Shown here: in pieces, positions 43,190 to 51,886 of the stretch
Layout of the letters: each line of letters opens with the position of its first letter
Position numbering within the stretch: position 1 is the first letter of the stretch
DNA from: JANNNF01 sp040385825
GTDB taxonomy: Bacteria; Pseudomonadota; Alphaproteobacteria; Rhodobacterales; Rhodobacteraceae
Length of the DNA stretch: 64,000 bases
Direction of reading: 5' to 3'
Assembly (NCBI GenBank): GCA_040385825.1
Contig: JAZKGQ010000009.1
Coordinates: 186,001-250,000, forward strand
Program-made: the position numbers and the translations under genes
The notes under the pieces: model-generated
Seen by the model: only the letters and a program-made list of their open reading frames with translations
What the model was told of the DNA's origin: nothing
Databases searched by the model: none

Positions 43190-43966
43190 ATGGCGCTCAG
43201 TTTCCGGCAAACGTCCATTCTTGATATCGCGCGCGCCGAGGGCAGGGTGGTGGTCGAGGACCTGGCGCATCGGTTTGATGTCACTCTGCAAACCATCCGC
43301 CGCGATCTGGGGGAACTGGCCGATCTGGGCCACCTTGACCGCGTGCATGGCGGGGCTGTGCCGCGTACGGGCGTGACCAACCTGGGCTATGAAGAACGCC
43401 GCCGGATGAACGATGCCGCCAAGGCCGCCATTGGTGCTGCCTGCGCGCGGGCGATCCCCGACAATTGTTCCATCATCCTGAACCTTGGCACCACGACCGA
43501 GGCGGTGGCCCGCGCGCTGATGCACCATCGCAACATCACCGTTGTCACCAACAACATGAATGTCGCCAACATCCTGATGGGCAATCCGGGGTGCGAGATC
43601 ATGGTGGCGGGCGGCGCGTTCCGGCGGTCTGACGGCGGGTTGGTCGGCGATCTGACCACGCAGTTCATCGACCAGTTCAAGGTGGATTACGCCGTGATCG
43701 GCTGTTCGGCGCTGGATACGGATGGCGAGTTGCTGGACTTCGATCTGGCCGAGGTGCGGGTGTCGAAGGCGATCATCCGCCAGTCGCGCAAGCGGTTTCT
43801 GGTGACCGACATTTCCAAACTGGGCCGCACCGCCCCGGTGCGGCTGGCGTCACTTTCGGCGCTGGACGCGGTGTTCATTGATCAGGCGCTGCCCGAATCC
43901 CTGATGGCGCGCTGCGCTGACTGGGGCTGTCAGATCAATATTGCCGGCCCGCAGGCCGACGCCTGA
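43190..43966 (+). CDS. DeoR-family transcriptional regulator (GlpR-like)
   Basis: 258 residues. The N-terminal HTH is RQTSILDIARAEGRVVVEDLAHRFDVTLQTIRRDLGELADLGHLDRVHGGA, the classic DeoR signature. The sensor domain has LNLGTTTEAVARAL and KSR-type anion loop region. It resembles glycerol-3-phosphate regulator GlpR, but no glp gene is next to it; a tRNA follows. A GGGAG site precedes the ATG. Regulatory target unknown. Confidence 0.9.
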   Translation: MALSFRQTSILDIARAEGRVVVEDLAHRFDVTLQTIRRDLGELADLGHLDRVHGGAVPRTGVTNLGYEERRRMNDAAKAAIGAACARAIPDNCSIILNLGTTTEAVARALMHHRNITVVTNNMNVANILMGNPGCEIMVAGGAFRRSDGGLVGDLTTQFIDQFKVDYAVIGCSALDTDGELLDFDLAEVRVSKAIIRQSRKRFLVTDISKLGRTAPVRLASLSALDAVFIDQALPESLMARCADWGCQINIAGPQADA

Positions 43967-44001
43967 AACGGCCAGCAATTTTCAGGAACCAATGCGACAA
44001 G

Positions 44002-44078
44002 TGGTGAGCGGGGGGGGATTCGAACCCCCGACCCCATGATTAAAAGTCACGTGCTCTAACCAACTGAGCTACCCGCCC
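44002..44078 (-). tRNA. tRNA-Lys (anticodon TTT)
   Basis: Minus-strand cloverleaf: acceptor GGGCGGG with CCCGCTC, D-arm GCTC/GAGC, anticodon stem CGTGA/TCATG with loop CTTTTAA, T-arm GGGGG/CCCCC around TTCGAAT, encoded CCA. Confidence 0.96.
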
Positions 44079-44302
44079 TCACCATGTCGCGTAAGGCCCG
44101 AAGGCCATACTCTGTCATTCGCCCAATTCCCTTGGCGGGTCAAGACCTTGCGACTTTTTGGGAAAATCCTTCAAAGTCGGCGGCTGTGCCACCAAGCGTC
44201 GGGTTACGACAGGGCCGCTGATTAGGCAGTTGGGCGGCGGGGGTCAAGGGCTAAAAGTGCAGGCTCTGGCAAATTCCCCCGGCGGGGGGTATATCGCGCC
44301 CC
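44079..44302. other. Intergenic region between tRNA-Lys and dapF
   Basis: About 220 bp with no supportable gene. It should carry the tRNA-Lys promoter (minus strand) and the dapF promoter (plus strand). I see no clear terminator or repeat. Confidence 0.4.
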
Positions 44303-45142
44303 ATGACACAGCCTCAGACCCCCGCTGGCCTGCCGTTTCTCAAGATGCACGGCGCAGGCAATGATTTCGTGGTGATCGACTCGCGCGGGCGTGGGGCGGT
44401 GACGACGCCTGCCCTGGCGCGCGCGCTTGGCGATCGCAACCGGGGCGTGGGGTTTGATCAGCTCGCCGAGATACGCGATGACGCCAGCGCCGATTTCGCG
44501 CTGGATTTCTGGAACAGCGATGGCAGCCGCGCGCAGGCCTGTGGCAACGCCACCCGCTGTGTGAGCGATTACATCATGGCCGATCTGAACCTTGCGCAGG
44601 TCACGCTGACCACGCTGCGCGGCACGCTGGCCGCCCGTCGCCTGCCCGATGGCCGGGTCGAGGTGAACATGGGCCACCCGCAGCTTGACTGGGCGCAAGT
44701 GCCCTTGTCGCAGGCGGTGGACACGCGGCATCTGCCGCTGCCGGGCGATCCGGTGGCGGTGTCCATGGGCAACCCGCATTGCGTGTTCTTCGTGCCCGAT
44801 GCCGAAGCCGTCGATCTGGCGGGGCAGGGGCCGCTGGTGGAAACCGACCCCCTTTTTCCGCAGAAAACCAATGTCGAATATGCCAGCCTGATCGGCCCCG
44901 ACCATCTGCGCATGCGCGTGTGGGAACGCGGCACCGGCATCACCCTGGCCTGCGGGTCAGGCGCCTGCGCCACCGCCGTCGCCGCCCATCTGCGCGGGCT
45001 GACGGGCCGTCAGGTGACGCTGACGCTGGATGGCGGCGTGCTGCAGGTGGACTGGCGCGCCGATGGCGTCTGGCTGACAGGCCCCACGGCGCATGTGTTC
45101 AGCGCCACCCTGACGCCCGCGTTTCTGGCTGCGCACGCATGA
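44303..45142 (+). CDS. dapF: Diaminopimelate epimerase
   Basis: 279 residues. The two catalytic cysteines are in ACGNATRCV (near residue 80) and TLACGSGACAT (near residue 220); the N-terminal KMHGAGNDFVVID is also diagnostic. It interconverts LL- and meso-diaminopimelate for lysine and peptidoglycan synthesis in the cytosol. Its TGA overlaps the mtaB start (ATGA), a common arrangement in this group. Confidence 0.97.
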   Translation: MTQPQTPAGLPFLKMHGAGNDFVVIDSRGRGAVTTPALARALGDRNRGVGFDQLAEIRDDASADFALDFWNSDGSRAQACGNATRCVSDYIMADLNLAQVTLTTLRGTLAARRLPDGRVEVNMGHPQLDWAQVPLSQAVDTRHLPLPGDPVAVSMGNPHCVFFVPDAEAVDLAGQGPLVETDPLFPQKTNVEYASLIGPDHLRMRVWERGTGITLACGSGACATAVAAHLRGLTGRQVTLTLDGGVLQVDWRADGVWLTGPTAHVFSATLTPAFLAAHA

Positions 45143-46404
45143 ACGGGCCACCCATGACCGCGCCGATATTCTCCAACCACGGGTGCCGCCTGAACGCCTA
45201 TGAGGCCGAGGCGATGAAGGATCTGGCGCAGGCCGCCGGCCTGACCAATGCGGTGATCGTGAACACCTGTGCCGTCACGGCCGAGGCTGTGCGCAAGGCC
45301 AAGCAGGATATCCGCCGCCTTGCCCGCGAAAACCCCGGCGCGCAGGTGATCGTCACCGGATGCGCCGCGCAGACCGAACCCGAAACCTTCGCCGCCATGC
45401 CCGAAGTTGCCCGCGTGATCGGCAACCATGAAAAGATGCAGCCCGCCACCTGGGGCGCGATGGCCCCAGACCTGATCGGCGTCACCGAAAAGGTGCAGGT
45501 CGATGACATCATGTCGGTGCGGGAAACGGCAGGCCACCTGATTGACGGCTTTGGTCGCCATCGCGCCTATGTGCAGGTGCAAAACGGCTGCGATCATCGC
45601 TGTACCTTCTGCATCATCCCCTACGGTCGCGGCAATTCGCGGTCTGTTCCGGCAGGCGTGGTGGTCGATCAGATCAAGCGGCTGGTGGACCGGGGCTTCA
45701 ACGAAGTGGTGCTGACCGGGGTTGACCTTACCTCGTGGGGGGGCGACCTGCCCGGCACGCCCCGGCTGGGCGATCTGGTGATGCGCATTCTGCGGCTGGT
45801 GCCCGACCTTGCCCGCCTGCGGATCAGTTCGATTGACTCGATAGAGGCCGACGAGGCCCTGATGGGGGCGATTGCGACCGAACCCCGGCTGATGCCGCAT
45901 CTGCACCTCAGCCTGCAGGCAGGCGACGACATGATCCTGAAACGGATGAAGCGCCGCCACCTGCGCGACGACGCCATCCGCTTTTGCGAGGAGGCGCGGC
46001 GCTTGCGCCCCGACATGGTGTTCGGCGCAGACATCATCGCAGGCTTCCCGACCGAAACCGACGCGATGTTCGAGAACTCGGTCAAGCTGGTGCAGGACTG
46101 CGGCCTGACGTTTCTGCACGTCTTCCCCTTCAGCCCGCGCAAGGGCACCCCTGCGGCCCGGATGCCGCAACTGACCGGCCCGCTGATCAAGGCCCGTGCG
46201 GGGGCGTTGCGCGCAGCAGGTGACAGGGCCCTGGCAGCCCATCTGGCGGCACAGGTGGGGCAGACCCACAGCGTGCTGCTGGAAGGCCCCCGCATGGGCC
46301 GCACCGCGCAGTTTGCCGAGGTGGCGTTCAGCGCCGATCAGCCCGAGGGGCAGATCGTGACGGCGCGTATCCTGGGCCATACTGCGACCCGGCTGGCGGC
46401 ATAG
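45139..46404 (+). CDS. mtaB: tRNA threonylcarbamoyladenosine methylthiotransferase MtaB
   Basis: 421 residues. N-terminal UPF0004 domain with three cluster cysteines (NHGCRLN, VNTCAVT, VTGCAAQ), radical-SAM C-x3-C-x2-C in QNGCDHRCTFCIIPYGRG, and a C-terminal TRAM-like region. The short N-terminus starting SNHGCRLN and overall length fit MtaB rather than MiaB. It methylthiolates t6A37 of ANN-decoding tRNAs. ATG at 45139 overlaps dapF; ATG at 45154 is an alternative. The TAG stop is part of a structured DNA element. Confidence 0.94.
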   Translation: MNGPPMTAPIFSNHGCRLNAYEAEAMKDLAQAAGLTNAVIVNTCAVTAEAVRKAKQDIRRLARENPGAQVIVTGCAAQTEPETFAAMPEVARVIGNHEKMQPATWGAMAPDLIGVTEKVQVDDIMSVRETAGHLIDGFGRHRAYVQVQNGCDHRCTFCIIPYGRGNSRSVPAGVVVDQIKRLVDRGFNEVVLTGVDLTSWGGDLPGTPRLGDLVMRILRLVPDLARLRISSIDSIEADEALMGAIATEPRLMPHLHLSLQAGDDMILKRMKRRHLRDDAIRFCEEARRLRPDMVFGADIIAGFPTETDAMFENSVKLVQDCGLTFLHVFPFSPRKGTPAARMPQLTGPLIKARAGALRAAGDRALAAHLAAQVGQTHSVLLEGPRMGRTAQFAEVAFSADQPEGQIVTARILGHTATRLAA

Positions 46405-46459
46405 GGCGAAAATCCTCCGAAGGATTTTCCAATTTTCTTTGAAGAAAATTGGCGCCCTA
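46402..46459. repeat. 58-bp three-way-junction element (bidirectional terminator) holding both stop codons
   Basis: Outer arms TAGGGCG (46402-46408) and CGCCCTA (46453-46459) pair perfectly. Inside are two hairpins with no unpaired junction bases: AAAATCCT-CCGA-AGGATTTT (46409-46428) and CCAATTTTCTT-TG-AAGAAAATTGG (46429-46452). The TAG at each end is the stop codon of mtaB (plus) and of the winged-helix gene (minus). Confidence 0.9.
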
Positions 46460-47179
46460 GATCATCCGGATCACATCCTTGCCCACCGACAGCACATAGC
46501 CGCGCCGGGCGATGGTCTTGACCAGCAGCTCGCTGACCAGCTGGTTGCCCAAGGTGTCGCGCAGGCGTTTGACGCGCGTGGCCCCGGCCGCCTCGTCGCA
46601 GTCCACCTCGTTGCGGCCCGAAATCACCGCCTCGATCTGCGCGCCGGTCAGCACCTCGTCATCCATCCGGGCTTCGGCCAGCACCGACAGGGTTTCAAGG
46701 GCGGCCTCGGTCAGGGCAAATTCCATGTCGTTGATATAGACCGCCCGCGCCTCGCGCGAAATCATCAGGGTCGCCACTTGAATCCCCGACCGCTGGATCG
46801 CCGAAATCCGCCGGTTCAGCGCGATGATCGTGACCAGAAACACCAGCGCCGCCACCAGCAGCGCGGTGGAAAACACCAGCAGCACAAAGATCACCGACCG
46901 ATAGCTGATCAGTACCTCGGCAAAAGAAGTGCCCGATTGCGCCAGAATCTCCAGCAGCTTGATCTCGGCGCCGGTGCGCAGATCGTCGTTCTCGACGAAA
47001 ATCTGTTCGACCCGCGCGTTGAAGGCGTTGGCATCTGGCAGGTTCAGAAACAGGAACAGGGCCGCGCCCAGCAAGATGACCACGATTGCGGCAATCCCGC
47101 CCGCCACCACCCGGTTGCCGCTGCGCAAACTGTCAGTAGCGGAGGAAATAAGCTCCGGCACTCGCTTTCCTTTCATCAA
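46457..47179 (-). CDS. Membrane protein with C-terminal OmpR-type winged helix
   Basis: 240 residues. Two hydrophobic segments (about 24-46, GIAAIVVILLGAALFLFLNLP, and 94-118, VIFVLLVFSTALLVAALVFLVTIIAL) enclose a periplasmic loop of about 45 residues. The C-terminal part (about 145-238) ends ATRVKRLRDTLGNQLVSELLVKTIARRGYVLS, the recognition helix and wing of OmpR/PhoB-type DNA-binding domains. ToxR/CadC proteins have the DNA-binding domain at the N-terminus; here it follows the membrane part. No gene name is known to me. Overlaps the upstream small secreted gene by 47 bp. Confidence 0.75.
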   Translation of the reverse strand: MMKGKRVPELISSATDSLRSGNRVVAGGIAAIVVILLGAALFLFLNLPDANAFNARVEQIFVENDDLRTGAEIKLLEILAQSGTSFAEVLISYRSVIFVLLVFSTALLVAALVFLVTIIALNRRISAIQRSGIQVATLMISREARAVYINDMEFALTEAALETLSVLAEARMDDEVLTGAQIEAVISGRNEVDCDEAAGATRVKRLRDTLGNQLVSELLVKTIARRGYVLSVGKDVIRMI

Positions 47180-47417
47180 GACCCTCGGGGCCGAAGGTGG
47201 ACAGAACGGTCAGCAAAGTCCAGCCATCGGCGGCCAGACGCGGGGCAAGTTCGGCCTTGGCCCCCCCCCGGCTGCACCCGGCATCCGACACCTGCGCCAC
47301 ACCATAATGCAGCCGCAACGGCGCATCCTGTTTGGCTTTGTAATCGACATAGCATTCGGCAGCGGCCGGGCTGGCAACGGCCAGCAGCAGGGCCGCGACG
47401 GCAAGCATGGTTTTCAT
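47133..47417 (-). CDS. Small secreted conserved hypothetical protein
   Basis: 94 residues. The signal peptide MKTMLAVAALLLAVASPAAA precedes ECYVDYKAKQDAPLRLHYGVAQVSDAGC, with two cysteines that could pair in the periplasm. ATG at 47417 has GGAG eight bases upstream. The last 47 bp overlap the start of the membrane winged-helix gene, so the pair is probably co-transcribed. I recognise the type from Rhodobacterales genomes but know no function. Confidence 0.7.
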   Translation of the reverse strand: MKTMLAVAALLLAVASPAAAECYVDYKAKQDAPLRLHYGVAQVSDAGCSRGGAKAELAPRLAADGWTLLTVLSTFGPEGLDERKASAGAYFLRY

Positions 47418-47612
47418 TTTCTTGGCTCCGACAGGAACAGGCCCGATGCGGGCAACATGCGCGCAGATCGGTTGATATTCAATAACCACAGGGGGTTCGC
47501 GCGGCTGTTATCGCCTATCAGACCGGGGTTATTGCTTGTCCGGCAGGGCGGGGGCCAGGTTCGGGGCATCGAGACACGCCAATCAAGAAGCCCCATCCAC
47601 AAGGAGGTAACG

Positions 47613-48104
47613 ATGACCCGCTTCCACTCTGCCACCCTGGCCGAAACCGGGTTTGCATCGCCCGATACCGCAGGTCGCCATCCTGCCCCCGTTTCCATGC
47701 GCCGCCTTGCCAATCTGGTCACGGCAGGGGCGGTGGCCCTGTCCTTGCTGCTGGCCTCGGCGCTGCCGGTGCGGGCGGGGGGGCGCGACGATCTGGCCAA
47801 GGCGCTGATTGCCGCCATTGTCATCGGGGCGCTGCTGAATTCGACCAGCAAGGGCAACGCCGCCCCGCCGCCTGCCCCCCAACCCCAGCCCCAACCGGTG
47901 CAGCGCCCACGTCTTCCGGCTGTCTGCGCGATCGACCTGAACAACCAGGGCCGGGTGTTTTCGGAAAACTGCCTGAGCCGCGAAGGGTTTTCCTATCGCT
48001 TGCCTGCCCATTGCGCGTCCGAGGCCCGGATATATGGCCGCCCGGACCGCATCTATGGCGCCGCCTGCCTGCGCTCTGCCGGGTTTCGCGTTTCGGGCCG
48101 CTGA
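47613..48104 (+). CDS. Secreted hypothetical protein
   Basis: 163 residues. A perfect AAGGAGGT ribosome site precedes ATG 47613. The N-terminus has a 28-residue leader before a hydrophobic signal-like segment (LANLVTAGAVALSLLLASALPVRAGG); an internal ATG at 47697 would give a normal-length signal peptide. Then come a short hydrophobic helix (LIAAIVIGALLN), a proline/glutamine stretch and a C-terminal domain with four cysteines (AVCAID, ENCLSR, AHCASE, AACLRS), probably two disulfides. No function known. Confidence 0.72.
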   Translation: MTRFHSATLAETGFASPDTAGRHPAPVSMRRLANLVTAGAVALSLLLASALPVRAGGRDDLAKALIAAIVIGALLNSTSKGNAAPPPAPQPQPQPVQRPRLPAVCAIDLNNQGRVFSENCLSREGFSYRLPAHCASEARIYGRPDRIYGAACLRSAGFRVSGR

Positions 48105-48146
48105 TCTGGCCCGATCCGGCCGGGAGGCCCTTTCCCGGCCCACCTG

Positions 48147-48184
48147 AGGGGGAGGGGGGTGAGCAGCCTCTCCCCCTTTCTTTG
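48147..48184 (+). terminator. Probable terminator after the secreted hypothetical gene
   Basis: AGGGGGAG (48147-48154) pairs with CTCCCCCT (48170-48177) across a 15-base loop, followed by TTCTTTG. Lies 43 bp after the stop codon. Confidence 0.6.
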
Positions 48185-48224
48185 CCCCTCTTTTGCCGGG
48201 CCGCATACTGCGCTAAGCAGCCCA

Positions 48225-48857
48225 ATGGCCCGCATCCCCCCAGATTTCACCTTCGAGTCCGCAGCCCTTGCCGATGGCCACAGCTTTGTGGTGGGCGTGG
48301 ACGAGGTGGGCCGTGGTCCGCTGGCAGGCCCCGTCACCGCCGCCGCCGTGCGGCTGGACCCGGCCCGCATCCCGCAGGGTCTGGGCGACAGCAAGGCCCT
48401 GTCACTGGCGACGCGTGAACGGCTTTATGCCGAACTGATGGTCTGCGCGCAGGTCAGCATCGCGCATGCCACGGTCGCGGAAATCGACGCATTGAACATC
48501 CTGCGCGCCAGCCACCTTGCCATGACCCGCGCCATCGCGGCGCTGCCTGCCGATTTTGCGCTGATCGACGGCAACCTTTTGCCCCGCGAGATGCCCTGCA
48601 AGGGGCAGGCGATCATCAAGGGCGATGCCAGATCCCTGTCCATCGCGGCGGCCTCTATCGTGGCCAAGGTGACGCGCGACCGGATCATGGTGGATTTGGC
48701 GCAACAGCACCCCGGCTATGGGTGGGAATCAAACGCAGGCTACCCGACGGCAGCCCATCTGGCGGCGCTTCTAAATCTTGGTGTGACCGCTTGGCATAGG
48801 CGTTCGTTCCGGCCGGTACACAACATCTTGTATCAAGATAAATCTATAACCCCTTGA
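48225..48857 (+). CDS. rnhB: Ribonuclease HII
   Basis: 210 residues. GVDEVGRGPLAGPV near residue 20 has the first Asp-Glu of the active site (D-E-x-G-R-G), DGN in LIDGNLLP and SIAAASIVAKVTRD complete the D-E-D-D metal site region. It cuts RNA in RNA-DNA hybrids and misincorporated ribonucleotides. ATG at 48225 is chosen because the conserved part begins soon after; a longer frame from 48159 lacks support. Confidence 0.96.
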   Translation: MARIPPDFTFESAALADGHSFVVGVDEVGRGPLAGPVTAAAVRLDPARIPQGLGDSKALSLATRERLYAELMVCAQVSIAHATVAEIDALNILRASHLAMTRAIAALPADFALIDGNLLPREMPCKGQAIIKGDARSLSIAAASIVAKVTRDRIMVDLAQQHPGYGWESNAGYPTAAHLAALLNLGVTAWHRRSFRPVHNILYQDKSITP

Positions 48858-48894
48858 TTCAATAAAGAATTTGACTGCGAATCATCTGTGACTC
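48856..48894 (+). promoter_or_regulatory. Three GANTC methylation sites upstream of ccrM
   Basis: GATTC 48856-48860, GAATC 48879-48883 and GACTC 48890-48894 lie in 39 bp within the 88-bp gap before ccrM. GANTC is the CcrM target; in Caulobacter, methylation of such sites in the ccrM promoter tunes its transcription. The sites are seen; the regulation is inferred. Confidence 0.7.
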
Positions 48895-48945
48895 ATCCTG
48901 CATCACAACAACGGCATCACCAAATAGCCGGGGACAGAGGCAGAT

Positions 48946-50097
48946 ATGGCGACCAAATCACTGACGGCCAAACCAGGTGCGGCCCTACCACCCGAGGCGG
49001 ACGTGATCCTTCCGTTGAACCAGATCCTCGATGGCGACTGTGTGCAGCGGATGAACGCGCTGCCGGCCGGGTCGGTTGACCTGATCTTTGCCGACCCCCC
49101 CTACAACCTGCAACTGAAGGGCAGCCTGCACCGGCCCGACAACAGCCTTGTGGATGCGGTGGATGATCACTGGGACCAGTTCGCCAGCTTTGCCGCCTAT
49201 GACGCCTTTACCCGCGACTGGCTGGCGGCGGCCAAGCGGTTGCTGAAGCCCAACGGGGCGATCTGGGTGATCGGCAGCTATCACAACATCTTTCGCGTCG
49301 GGGCCGTGTTGCAGGATCAGGGCTACTGGATGCTGAACGACGTGATCTGGCGCAAATCCAACCCGATGCCGAATTTCAAGGGCAAGAGGCTGACCAACGC
49401 GCATGAAACCCTGATCTGGGCCAGCCGTGATCAGTCGTCGAAATACACATTCAACTACGAGGCGCTGAAGGCGCTGAACGAGGGCATCCAGATGCGGTCG
49501 GACTGGGTGCTGCCAATCTGCACCGGGCACGAACGCCTGAAAGACACCAATGGCGACAAGGCGCATCCGACGCAAAAACCCGAAAGCCTGCTGCACCGCC
49601 TGCTGGTGGCGACCACCAACCCCGGCGATGTGGTGCTGGACCCGTTCTTTGGCACTGGCACCACCGGGGCCGTGGCAAAGATGCTGGGGCGCGATTTCAT
49701 CGGCATCGAACGCGAGGAGTCTTACCGCAAGGTGGCGGCCGAACGCATCGCACGGGTGCGCCGCTTTGATGCAAGTGCGCTGGAAACCACCGGTTCGAAA
49801 CGCGCCGAACCGCGGGTGCCGTTCGGGCAGGTTGTGGAACGCGGCATGCTGCGTCCGGGCGAGGAATTGTTTTCCATCGGCAACCGTTTCATGGCCAAGG
49901 TCCGCGCCGATGGCACGTTGATCGGCAACGATGTGAAAGGGTCGATCCATCAGGTGGGGGCCGCGCTGGAAGGCGCGCCGTCCTGCAATGGCTGGACCTA
50001 CTGGCACTACAAACGCGACGGCAAGATGGTCCCCATCGACTTGCTGCGCCAACAGATCCGGGCCGAGATGGAGGCAGACCAGACTCGCCCGAATTGA
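48946..50097 (+). CDS. ccrM: Cell-cycle regulated GANTC adenine methyltransferase CcrM
   Basis: 383 residues. The amino-methyltransferase motif DPPYNLQL is near residue 50 and the AdoMet motif DPFFGTGTTGAVAKMLGRDFIGIE near 230-250, an order typical of beta-class N6-adenine methyltransferases. The C-terminal 90 residues (RAMA domain, NRFMAKVRADGTLIGNDVKGSIHQVG...) are specific for CcrM. In alphaproteobacteria it methylates GANTC late in the cell cycle. Downstream is a strong terminator, upstream are three GANTC sites. Confidence 0.96.
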   Translation: MATKSLTAKPGAALPPEADVILPLNQILDGDCVQRMNALPAGSVDLIFADPPYNLQLKGSLHRPDNSLVDAVDDHWDQFASFAAYDAFTRDWLAAAKRLLKPNGAIWVIGSYHNIFRVGAVLQDQGYWMLNDVIWRKSNPMPNFKGKRLTNAHETLIWASRDQSSKYTFNYEALKALNEGIQMRSDWVLPICTGHERLKDTNGDKAHPTQKPESLLHRLLVATTNPGDVVLDPFFGTGTTGAVAKMLGRDFIGIEREESYRKVAAERIARVRRFDASALETTGSKRAEPRVPFGQVVERGMLRPGEELFSIGNRFMAKVRADGTLIGNDVKGSIHQVGAALEGAPSCNGWTYWHYKRDGKMVPIDLLRQQIRAEMEADQTRPN

Positions 50098-50154
50098 CCC
50101 GACCCAAGGGTTCCAAGTGACGCCTGTGCCATGGCCCGCCCATGGTGCCACTTG

Positions 50155-50184
50155 CCCCGCCATGTTCGCATGGCGGGGTTTTTT
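50155..50184 (+). terminator. Rho-independent terminator of ccrM
   Basis: Perfect ten-bp stem CCCCGCCATG / CATGGCGGGG with a TTCG tetraloop, followed by TTTTTT. Confidence 0.95.
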
Positions 50185-50260
50185 CATGGCCGCGCGGCAG
50201 TTGGCCGTTGCTTTTTCACGGTGAACGCCGCCCCATGTCTGAACCGGACAGGAGGCCCGC

Positions 50261-51805
50261 ATGAACGGTGCAGACTCGCTTGTGAAAACGCTGCTGGCCT
50301 CGGGGGTGACCACCTGTTTCGCCAACCCCGGCACGTCCGAGATGCATTTCGTCGCCGCACTGGACGCGCATCCCGAGTTGCGCTGCATCCTGTGCCTGTT
50401 CGAGGGGGGCGCATCGGGGGCTGCTGACGGCTATTACCGGATGACGGGGCAGGTGGCGGCCACCCTGCTGCATCTGGCGCCCGGTTTCGGCAATGCCTTT
50501 GCCAACCTGCACAATGCCCGCAAGGCACAGTCGGGCGTGCTGAACATCATGGGCGACCATGCCAGCTATCATCTGCGCTACGAGGCTCCGCTCAAGGGCG
50601 ATACGGTCGGCATCAGCAACGCGGTGTCGCATTGGACGCGGGTGTCGGCCTCTGCGGCCGATGTGGCGGTGGACGGTGCGGCGGCGGTGCAGGCGGCGCG
50701 GGCAAGGAATGGCCAGATCGCCACCCTGATCCTGCCCGCCGATACGGCGTGGACCAAAGCCACAGCCCCCGCCATCAGCCCCGCCCCTCCGGCGCTGCAC
50801 CGCCCGTCAGACGCGCAGATCGCCGCCGCCCTGCGTGCCCTGCGCCAGCCGGGGGCCGTGCTGTTGCTGGGCGGCGCGGCGCTGTGGAACGACCTTGGCC
50901 TGCTTGCCGCGCAGGTCGCCCGTGCCACCGGCGCTCGGCTGTTCAGCCCCTATCTTGTCGCGCGGATGCGGCGCGGCGCCGGGGCCTTGCGCATTCAGCG
51001 CATGGCCTACCGGATCGAGGACAACCTCGCCCTGCTGGCCGATGCCTCGGTCCTCGTGCTGTGCGGGGCCGACCGGCCAGCCGGTTTCTTTGCCTATCCC
51101 GGCAAGCCCAGCCTGCCCGAAAACCCCGATGGCCGGTTGATCGACCTCTGCGATCCGACGATGGACCTGGGCCATACGCTGCGTGCGCTGGCCGATGCCG
51201 CAGGCCCCGCCGCGCTGTCCGCCGAAGATGTCTTGCCGCTTGCGCTGCCGCAGATCCCCACCGGCACGATGAGCCTGCCCAAGATCGGTCAGGCCATCGC
51301 CGCCCTGCTGCCCCAGGATGCGATCGTGGTGGACGAAGGCATTTCCGCGTCGCGCTTGCTTGCCCCGCCGCTGGCGGGGGCGCGGGGGCATGATGTGCTG
51401 GCGATCACCGGCGGGTCGATCGGCTTTGGCCTGCCCTGTGCGGTCGGCGCTGCGGTTGCCTGCCCCGACCGCAAGGTGGTGGTGCTGGAAGGCGACGGGT
51501 CGGGCATGTACACGCTGCAATCCCTGTGGACCATGGCGCGCGAAGGGCTGGATGTCTGCATCGTGCTGCTGGCCAATCGCGGCTATCAGATCCTGCGCGA
51601 TGAACTGGCTGCCGTCGGGGTGAACGCCGTGGGCCGCAACGCCGCCCGCATGTTCGATGTGGAACAGCCCGGCCTCGACTGGGTGGCGCTGGCCAGAGGT
51701 CACGGTGTTGCCGCCACCCGTGTCACCGACACCGACCAGTTTGTCACGGCCTTCACCGCTGCCATGGCCGGCAAAGGCCCCATGCTGATCGAGGTCATCT
51801 GCTGA
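50261..51805 (+). CDS. Thiamine-diphosphate-dependent enzyme, acetolactate synthase large-subunit-like
   Basis: 514 residues. The N-terminal domain has the ThDP glutamate in CLFEGGASGAADGY; the C-terminal domain has GDGSGMYTLQSLWTMAREGLDVCIVLLANRGYQIL, the GDG...N ThDP/Mg motif. ACAGGAGG precedes the ATG. It is similar to paralogs annotated as acetolactate synthase or benzoylformate decarboxylase; no ilvH follows, so a biosynthetic valine role is unlikely. Transcribed alone. Substrate unknown, probably a 2-oxo acid. Confidence 0.85.
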   Translation: MNGADSLVKTLLASGVTTCFANPGTSEMHFVAALDAHPELRCILCLFEGGASGAADGYYRMTGQVAATLLHLAPGFGNAFANLHNARKAQSGVLNIMGDHASYHLRYEAPLKGDTVGISNAVSHWTRVSASAADVAVDGAAAVQAARARNGQIATLILPADTAWTKATAPAISPAPPALHRPSDAQIAAALRALRQPGAVLLLGGAALWNDLGLLAAQVARATGARLFSPYLVARMRRGAGALRIQRMAYRIEDNLALLADASVLVLCGADRPAGFFAYPGKPSLPENPDGRLIDLCDPTMDLGHTLRALADAAGPAALSAEDVLPLALPQIPTGTMSLPKIGQAIAALLPQDAIVVDEGISASRLLAPPLAGARGHDVLAITGGSIGFGLPCAVGAAVACPDRKVVVLEGDGSGMYTLQSLWTMAREGLDVCIVLLANRGYQILRDELAAVGVNAVGRNAARMFDVEQPGLDWVALARGHGVAATRVTDTDQFVTAFTAAMAGKGPMLIEVIC

Positions 51806-51886
51806 AACATGACCCGCGCGCCCTCATCTCCTGTGCGAAAATATCCCAGGGGGTGAGGCCGCAGGCCGAGGGGGCGTGAAGCCCCC

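Noticed and set aside
40972..43380. 802-codon open frame on the minus strand
   Set aside because: Antisense to nspC, the dehydrogenase and deoR genes; no motif recognised.
50261..51805. Assigning the ThDP enzyme as biosynthetic IlvB/IlvI
   Set aside because: There is no adjacent small-subunit gene, and the protein is shorter than typical IlvB (about 570-600 residues).
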